Positions 60,976-64,000 of a stretch of DNA of 64,000 bases are shown in pieces. The translations under genes were made by a program, and so were the position numbers. Origin of the DNA: Methylobacterium terrae. Lineage in GTDB: Bacteria; Pseudomonadota; Alphaproteobacteria; Rhizobiales; Beijerinckiaceae. The notes beneath the pieces are model-generated. The model ran no database searches. It saw only the letters and a program-made list of their open reading frames with translations, and was not told where the DNA came from. The DNA is taken from the NCBI RefSeq assembly GCF_003173755.1, contig NZ_CP029553.1, positions 5,522,001-5,586,000 of the forward strand. Direction: 5' to 3'. Position 1 is the first letter of the stretch. The number at the start of each line of letters is the position of its first letter.

Positions 60976-61271
60976 CTACGCGGCGCTAGAGAGCGCCCGG
61001 CGCAGCAGCGCCAGCACGTCAGCACGTCAGCATGAGCCGTCCCGGGATCGTCGTTGAACGCGGCCGGCCCGGTCATGTCCGGCAGCAGGCCCGATAGCTG
61101 GTCCTCTATCAGGTCGCCGATCGCTCGATCCTGTCCCGCCGCTCGATCGATGGCACCTTCCATGCTCCAGGCGACGGCCTTGGGGCTGGTGGGCGAGCAA
61201 GGCCGCCCGGTCGCATCCCGGGCGCCACCGCCGCGGCACCAGCGCGCCGGGTCGCTGAGCAGGGCGAGCAT
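60976..61271 (-). pseudogene. DUF6197-like gene with 3' frameshift
   Basis: From ATG 61271 the reading MLALLSDPARWCRGGGARDATGRPC, then WSMEGAIDRAAGQDRAIGDLIEDQLSGLL and AFNDDPGTAHADVL fits the small DUF6197-type proteins (WC..A.D..GRPC ... N D.PGT.HADVL). An 8-bp tandem duplication (AGCACGTC at 61013-61020 and 61021-61028) follows ADVL and shifts the frame; without it the end would read ADVLALLRRALSSAA with a stop at 60976. As is, translation runs on about 50 odd residues to 60819. The function of the family is unknown. Confidence 0.7.
61013..61028. repeat. 8-bp tandem duplication causing a frameshift
   Basis: AGCACGTC is present twice in direct succession. Removing one copy restores the conserved C-terminus of the DUF6197-like protein on the minus strand, so the duplication is recent and a likely loss-of-function or phase-variable change. 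It could also be an assembly slip. Confidence 0.8.
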
Positions 61272-61503
61272 CCGAGCAAATGACCTGGTGCGCTGAGACG
61301 GGGCGCCGCGCCTCAAGCTCAAGGTCCCGGTCTCCGCCGCGCATCCATCCGACCTGCGATCCGTCCCCCTCGGGAGCGCCAAGCGACGGCTCGGCGTCGC
61401 CACTGTCCTCGAGGTCCGGGTCTTGGTCGAGCTGGTCCAGGATGCTGATGATGCGCTCGGCGGCCAGCTCAAGGGTGGCACGCATGGTCGGGCTAACGGG
61501 CAT
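61027..61503 (-). CDS. Hypothetical protein, acidic N-terminus; probably decayed
   Basis: The first 65 or so residues, MPVSPTMRATLELAAERIIS followed by ILDQLDQDPDLEDSGDAEPSLGAPEG, look like a genuine small protein seen near mobile DNA in this lineage (helix, then an acidic DxDLEDxGDxEPSLG segment). Beyond residue 70 the frame lies over the DUF6197-like gene and becomes Arg/Gly/Pro-rich nonsense, so the true 3' end is probably lost. The IS3 element sits 6 bp upstream of the ATG and has separated this gene from the co-directional gene at 62802-63059. Confidence 0.45.
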   Translation of the reverse strand: MPVSPTMRATLELAAERIISILDQLDQDPDLEDSGDAEPSLGAPEGDGSQVGWMRGGDRDLELEARRPVSAHQVICSDARPAQRPGALVPRRWRPGCDRAALLAHQPQGRRLEHGRCHRSSGGTGSSDRRPDRGPAIGPAAGHDRAGRVQRRSRDGSC

Positions 61504-61542
61504 GGTATGTGACCTGCTCCCCGCTTTCCCGCCACGCGTAGG

Positions 61543-62427
61543 TTAGGTCTGTTCCTGTTCTGCCCCTTGCGGGGCGGGTGAGCAACAGGCTGGGGGCATG
61601 GAGCCCCCACGCGGCGCAGTGCCCCCAGTCTGTTGCATCGCGAGGGCACTGGCCTTGGCGGCGAACTCCATCGGGGTCAGCCCGGCGAGGCTCGTGTGTG
61701 GTCGGGCGGTATTGTAGTCGATCCGCCAAGCATCAATGATGCGACGCGCCTCGAACAACGTGCCGAAGACATGTTCGTTCAGGCATTCGTCGCGCAATCG
61801 CCCATTGAACGACTCCACGAAGGCGTTCTGCATCGGCTTGCCCGGCGCGATGTAGTGCCATTCAACGCCTCGTTCCTGAGCCCAGCGCAGGACAGCGGTC
61901 GAGGTGAGTTCGGTGCCGTTGTCGCTCACCACCATGGCAGGCAAACGACGCTCGGCAACGAGCCGGTCCAACTCGCGCACGACGCGCAGGCCCGAGAGCG
62001 AGGTGTCCACCACCGTCGCCAGCGCCTCGCGGGTGTGGTCGTCGACGACGTTCAGGACGCGGAAGCGCCGCCCGTCGGCGAGCGCGTCGCTGACGAAGTC
62101 CAATGACCAGCGCTGGTTGGCCTCCTGTGGGATCACCATCGGTGCTCTGGTCCCAAGTGCTCGCTTGCGTCCGCCGCGACGGCGCACGGTGAGCTTCTCC
62201 TCTCGATAGAGCCGGTAGACCTTCTTCAGGTTCACGCACGCCCCCTCCCGTTTGAGCAACATCGCCAGCCGCCGGTAGCCGAACCGGCGGCGCTCGCCCG
62301 CATGGTGGCGCAGCCGAGCTCGTAGCGCGTCATCGGTGCCGGGCCTGCGCTCATATTGGAAAGCCGAGCGGTCTACCCCGAGAAGCCCGCACGCACGCCG
62401 TTCCGAGAAGCCGTGATGTTTGATCAC
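61543..62427 (-). CDS. IS3 family transposase OrfB (DDE domain)
   Basis: A 294-residue integrase-type transposase. The N-terminal HTH_21 region is [25 protein letters not shown] with the [14 protein letters not shown] linker. The rve core holds the DDE residues in [11 protein letters not shown] (D), [11 protein letters not shown] (D) and [21 protein letters not shown] (E), with [18 protein letters not shown] at the end. It is normally made as an OrfAB fusion by -1 frameshifting at the A6 run near 62467-62472. A short extra tail ([21 protein letters not shown]) follows the core. Confidence 0.95.
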   Translation of the reverse strand: MIKHHGFSERRACGLLGVDRSAFQYERRPGTDDALRARLRHHAGERRRFGYRRLAMLLKREGACVNLKKVYRLYREEKLTVRRRGGRKRALGTRAPMVIPQEANQRWSLDFVSDALADGRRFRVLNVVDDHTREALATVVDTSLSGLRVVRELDRLVAERRLPAMVVSDNGTELTSTAVLRWAQERGVEWHYIAPGKPMQNAFVESFNGRLRDECLNEHVFGTLFEARRIIDAWRIDYNTARPHTSLAGLTPMEFAAKASALAMQQTGGTAPRGGSMPPACCSPAPQGAEQEQT

Positions 62428-62462
62428 GGCTTCGACAGCAGCAAACCGTGCGGCGGGCGTGG

Positions 62463-62726
62463 TCAGTTTTTTGCCAGCAAATCCTTCAGGGCCGCGTTGT
62501 CGAGCACGGCCTCGGCCAGCAGCTTCTTCAGCCGCCGGTTCTCATCCTCCAGGGTGCGCAGTCGCGCTGCCTCGGACACCTTCAGACCGCCGTACTTGGC
62601 TTTCCAGTTGTACAGTGTCGCATCGCTGATCCCGTGCTTCCGGCACAGATCGGCGGTCTTCACGCCCGCGTCATGCTCGCGGAGCACCGCGATGATTTGC
62701 TCCTCGCAAAACCGGCTCTTGCGCAT
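62463..62726 (-). CDS. IS3 family transposase OrfA
   Basis: An 87-residue HTH protein: [20 protein letters not shown], then [66 protein letters not shown]. The helix-turn-helix binds the terminal repeats and the C-terminal leucine zipper dimerises it. The last codons run through AAAAAAC, the standard -1 slippery site that produces the OrfAB transposase. ATG 62726 fits the family start. Confidence 0.95.
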   Translation of the reverse strand: MRKSRFCEEQIIAVLREHDAGVKTADLCRKHGISDATLYNWKAKYGGLKVSEAARLRTLEDENRRLKKLLAEAVLDNAALKDLLAKN

Positions 62727-62801
62727 GGTCCATCTCCATCCCGATGGACCCAACTTACGGATGGCAGGAAATCAGGGGAGCAGGTCATATGGTCTCCGGG
62801 A

Positions 62802-63059
62802 TTAGTGGGTGGCGGCGCGGCGAGTGGCATGAGCCGCCGCCCACGCGGTCTTGAGCCCGTGCGCCATCGCGGTGCGCCAGCAGCCGTGAGCGAGGCAGCC
62901 GTTCAGGACGGCCCGGGCGTGATGGACGGCGAAGGCCATGATTGCCCGGCGATCGAAGCCGCCCGCCGCCGTCCAGAGCCCGGCCTTGGTGCCGCTCGCG
63001 GCCCGCAGAGCCTTCACCCTGGTGGTTTGGACGCTCTCTAGGTAGCCGCGCCACGCCAC
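62802..63059 (-). CDS. Hypothetical protein (85 aa)
   Basis: Encodes MAWRGYLESVQTTRVKALRA followed by ASGTKAGLWTAAGGFDRRAIMAFAVHHARAVLNGCLAHGCWRTAMAHGLKTAWAAAHATRRAATH. It is Ala/His/Arg-rich and helical with several conserved-looking motifs (FDRRAIM.FAV.HARA, HGLKTAWA) of small proteins carried on islands in this lineage. It ends 15 bp before the IS3 element on the same strand, so it was probably in an operon with the decayed genes at 60976-61503. Function unknown. Confidence 0.6.
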   Translation of the reverse strand: MAWRGYLESVQTTRVKALRAASGTKAGLWTAAGGFDRRAIMAFAVHHARAVLNGCLAHGCWRTAMAHGLKTAWAAAHATRRAATH

Positions 63060-63175
63060 TGCCGGCCCGCGCTCGGCCTGAAGCTCGCAGCGAACTGCCG
63101 GCTAGTGGAGCAGGAGGCATCGAAAAGTGCTGTTAGGGCGTTGAGGGGCTTCCCTCACAGCGGTGGGATCGCTCC

Positions 63176-63406
63176 ATGACGACAGAGCAGATGCGCCTCA
63201 TGACCCACCTCGATCACGTCGGAGGCTGGATCACGCTCTACGAGCTATCCGGGGCCACTCCCCTCGCTCAGGATGACGACCTCTTCGTCCCCAGCGTCGT
63301 CGCGCGAGGATGGGCCGACCATGATCCTGTCGGCGCCGCGGTTCGCATCACGAATGAGGGCCGCAGCGCGCTGGAGGACAGTGTTTTCCCGCAGCGTCGG
63401 CGATGA
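63176..63406 (+). CDS. Hypothetical protein (76 aa), winged-helix-like
   Basis: Starts ATG 63176: MTTEQMRLMTHLDHVGGWIT, then LYELSGATPLAQDDDLFVPSVVARGWADHD and PVGAAVRITNEGRSALEDS. The MTHLDHVGGWITLYELSG...LVARGW... VRITNEGRSAL pattern is that of a short winged helix (as in MarR/PadR-like small domains), with the wing at AVRITNEG. No effector part. It stands divergent from the 62802-63059 gene. A DNA-binding role is inference. Confidence 0.55.
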   Translation: MTTEQMRLMTHLDHVGGWITLYELSGATPLAQDDDLFVPSVVARGWADHDPVGAAVRITNEGRSALEDSVFPQRRR

Positions 63407-63412
63407 GGAGCT

Positions 63413-63631
63413 TCAGACCCGCTCGCTCTGCTGCGGCGGGCTTCCTTGTGGGCGCCCTGCAGCGTGCTCAGCCTCGACGGCGGCAAGGCGGGCCTGAAGC
63501 TCCTTGATCGTGGCGTGCAGCTCACCGGCATCAACAGCCAGCTCCACGCACTGCTCCTGCGCGTCAGCCAGTGCGAGGCGCAGCTCGGCGTTCTCGACAG
63601 CGAGTGCGAGCAGATCAGTCTCAGTGCTCAT
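63413..63631 (-). CDS. Hypothetical coiled-coil protein (72 aa)
   Basis: MSTETDLLALAVENAELRLA followed by LADAQEQCVELAVDAGELHATIKELQARLAAVEAEHAAG shows a continuous heptad pattern over about 55 residues, so a helical coiled coil is expected, with a Pro/Gln/Ser tail. It is convergent with the winged-helix gene (6 bp between stops). No family recognised. The ATG start has no strong binding site visible. Confidence 0.5.
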   Translation of the reverse strand: MSTETDLLALAVENAELRLALADAQEQCVELAVDAGELHATIKELQARLAAVEAEHAAGRPQGSPPQQSERV

Positions 63632-63748
63632 TCGTGATTCAGGCCAAGCCGCATCGCGGAAGGGAGCGGCAGCTACAGCAGGTCAGGACGCAGCCGCCGC
63701 TCTCGCCGGCTTGGGGAGGCCCCTGTCCGGCTCGCTGGCAAGGTCGGC

Positions 63749-63858
63749 TAACGCAGTTAACGAAACGTGGACAGGGGGCCGTTGCCGAACCGGCTGCTGC
63801 CATAATCCATCACGGTCCCGTGAACCGGCGAGGAGTTCAAGAAGTTAACGCACGCTAA
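63749..63858. repeat. TTAACG/GCTAAC half-site cluster
   Basis: Copies lie at 63748-63753 (CTAACG), 63757-63762 (TTAACG), 63844-63849 (TTAACG) and GCTAAC at 63853-63858. Two adjacent pairs sit 90 bp apart just before the partial gene at 63874. The first pair are same-direction repeats 9 bp apart; the second pair overlaps as TTAACGCACGCTAAC. They may be binding sites for a regulator or replication/partition protein. This is inference. Confidence 0.4.
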
Positions 63859-63873
63859 CCGAGCTCCGGGTCA

Positions 63874-64000
63874 GATGTCGAACGCCAGCGCCAACCTCAC
63901 GAACGCCAATGTGCCGACAAGAAGCTTCGGCAGCGAACACGACCCGGTCCTCGACGGCATTACCCGTGGGCTCGAGACGCTGTTCCCGCCCGTCTACCAA
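63874..64000 (+). CDS. Unknown protein, N-terminal 42 residues only (partial)
   Basis: An open frame from ATG 63874 to the window edge: MSNASANLTNANVPTRSFGS, then EHDPVLDGITRGLETLFPPVYQ. It is not long enough to assign. The Asn/Ser-rich start resembles disordered N-termini of phage or plasmid proteins. No clear ribosome binding site was found, so confidence is low. The TTAACG-type repeats directly upstream may control it. Confidence 0.35.

Larger units (their letters stand above)
61510..62787 (-). mobile_element. IS3-family insertion sequence (IS407-like), intact
   Basis: About 1.28 kb with imperfect terminal inverted repeats beginning TGACCTGCTCCCC at 61510 and, inverted, ending GGGGAGCAGGTCA at 62787. 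The flanks carry TATG on both sides (61506-61509 and 62788-62791), a 4-bp target duplication. It encodes orfA and orfB on the minus strand with an A6 slippery run between them, so all parts needed for transposition seem present. The OrfA/OrfB type ([31 protein letters not shown]) places it near the IS407 subgroup. Confidence 0.93.

Noticed and set aside
54045..64000. Direct repeat of the tRNA-Pro 3' end as a right attachment site
   Set aside because: I looked for TTCGAATCC-containing copies and found only the one in the tRNA itself.

Overview
The window is chromosomal DNA from a very GC-rich alphaproteobacterium. Gene content (C30/C40-type carotenoid desaturase, polyhydroxyalkanoate-system protein, MaoC hydratase, two chemoreceptors, full Kdp system, GTG/TTG starts, ATGA/GTGA overlaps) fits a Methylobacterium/Methylorubrum-like member of the Hyphomicrobiales. 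That placement is an inference from gene style, not from a marker gene.

Left part (1-31,600). The end of methionyl-tRNA synthetase leads into tatD and a PhnP-like metallo-beta-lactamase, followed by a cupin gene and a ParE-type toxin-antitoxin pair. Next come a divergent aldo/keto reductase-LysR pair, a YbdK-type carboxylate-amine ligase, a tail-anchored protein with a sigma-1.1-like domain, a cytochrome P450 and MerR/carboxymuconolactone decarboxylase genes. A sugar/glycerophosphodiester-type ABC importer lacks a local ATPase and sits beside a cyclic-nucleotide/glycerophosphodiesterase-like metallophosphoesterase. Then follow a 3-oxoacid CoA-transferase, AsmA, a sirtuin, a HAD phosphatase, remnants of ISL3 and IS256 elements, a chemoreceptor, MaoC and TrmH genes, a broken Fic/Doc gene, a carotenoid desaturase operon and an ABC-2 exporter.

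Middle part (31,600-54,000). The kdpFABCDE operon has a KdpE-like box in front, two extra tiny membrane-protein genes and a palindromic repeat between kdpA and kdpB. Downstream are an XRE-cupin regulator, DegP, a peptide-deformylase-like protein that has lost two of its three metal ligands, an HNH protein, a second chemoreceptor and LemA with two TPM-domain genes. This core ends in tRNA-Pro(GGG).

Right part (54,045-64,000). Immediately after the tRNA the base composition falls to roughly half A+T and a genomic island begins. Its first four genes form one tight co-directional cluster: a C5-cytosine DNA methyltransferase, an HD-domain hydrolase, a P-loop (ORC/CDC6- or STAND-like) ATPase and an unassigned protein with two Rossmann-like halves. 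This is the best candidate in the window for an undescribed system, most likely anti-phage. A convergent thyX follows. GC-rich accessory DNA then carries a DUF6197-like gene frameshifted by an 8-bp duplication, an intact IS3-family element with a 4-bp target duplication, several small hypothetical genes and a partial gene preceded by TTAACG-type repeats. No integrase and no second tRNA-end repeat is visible, so the island probably continues past the right edge.
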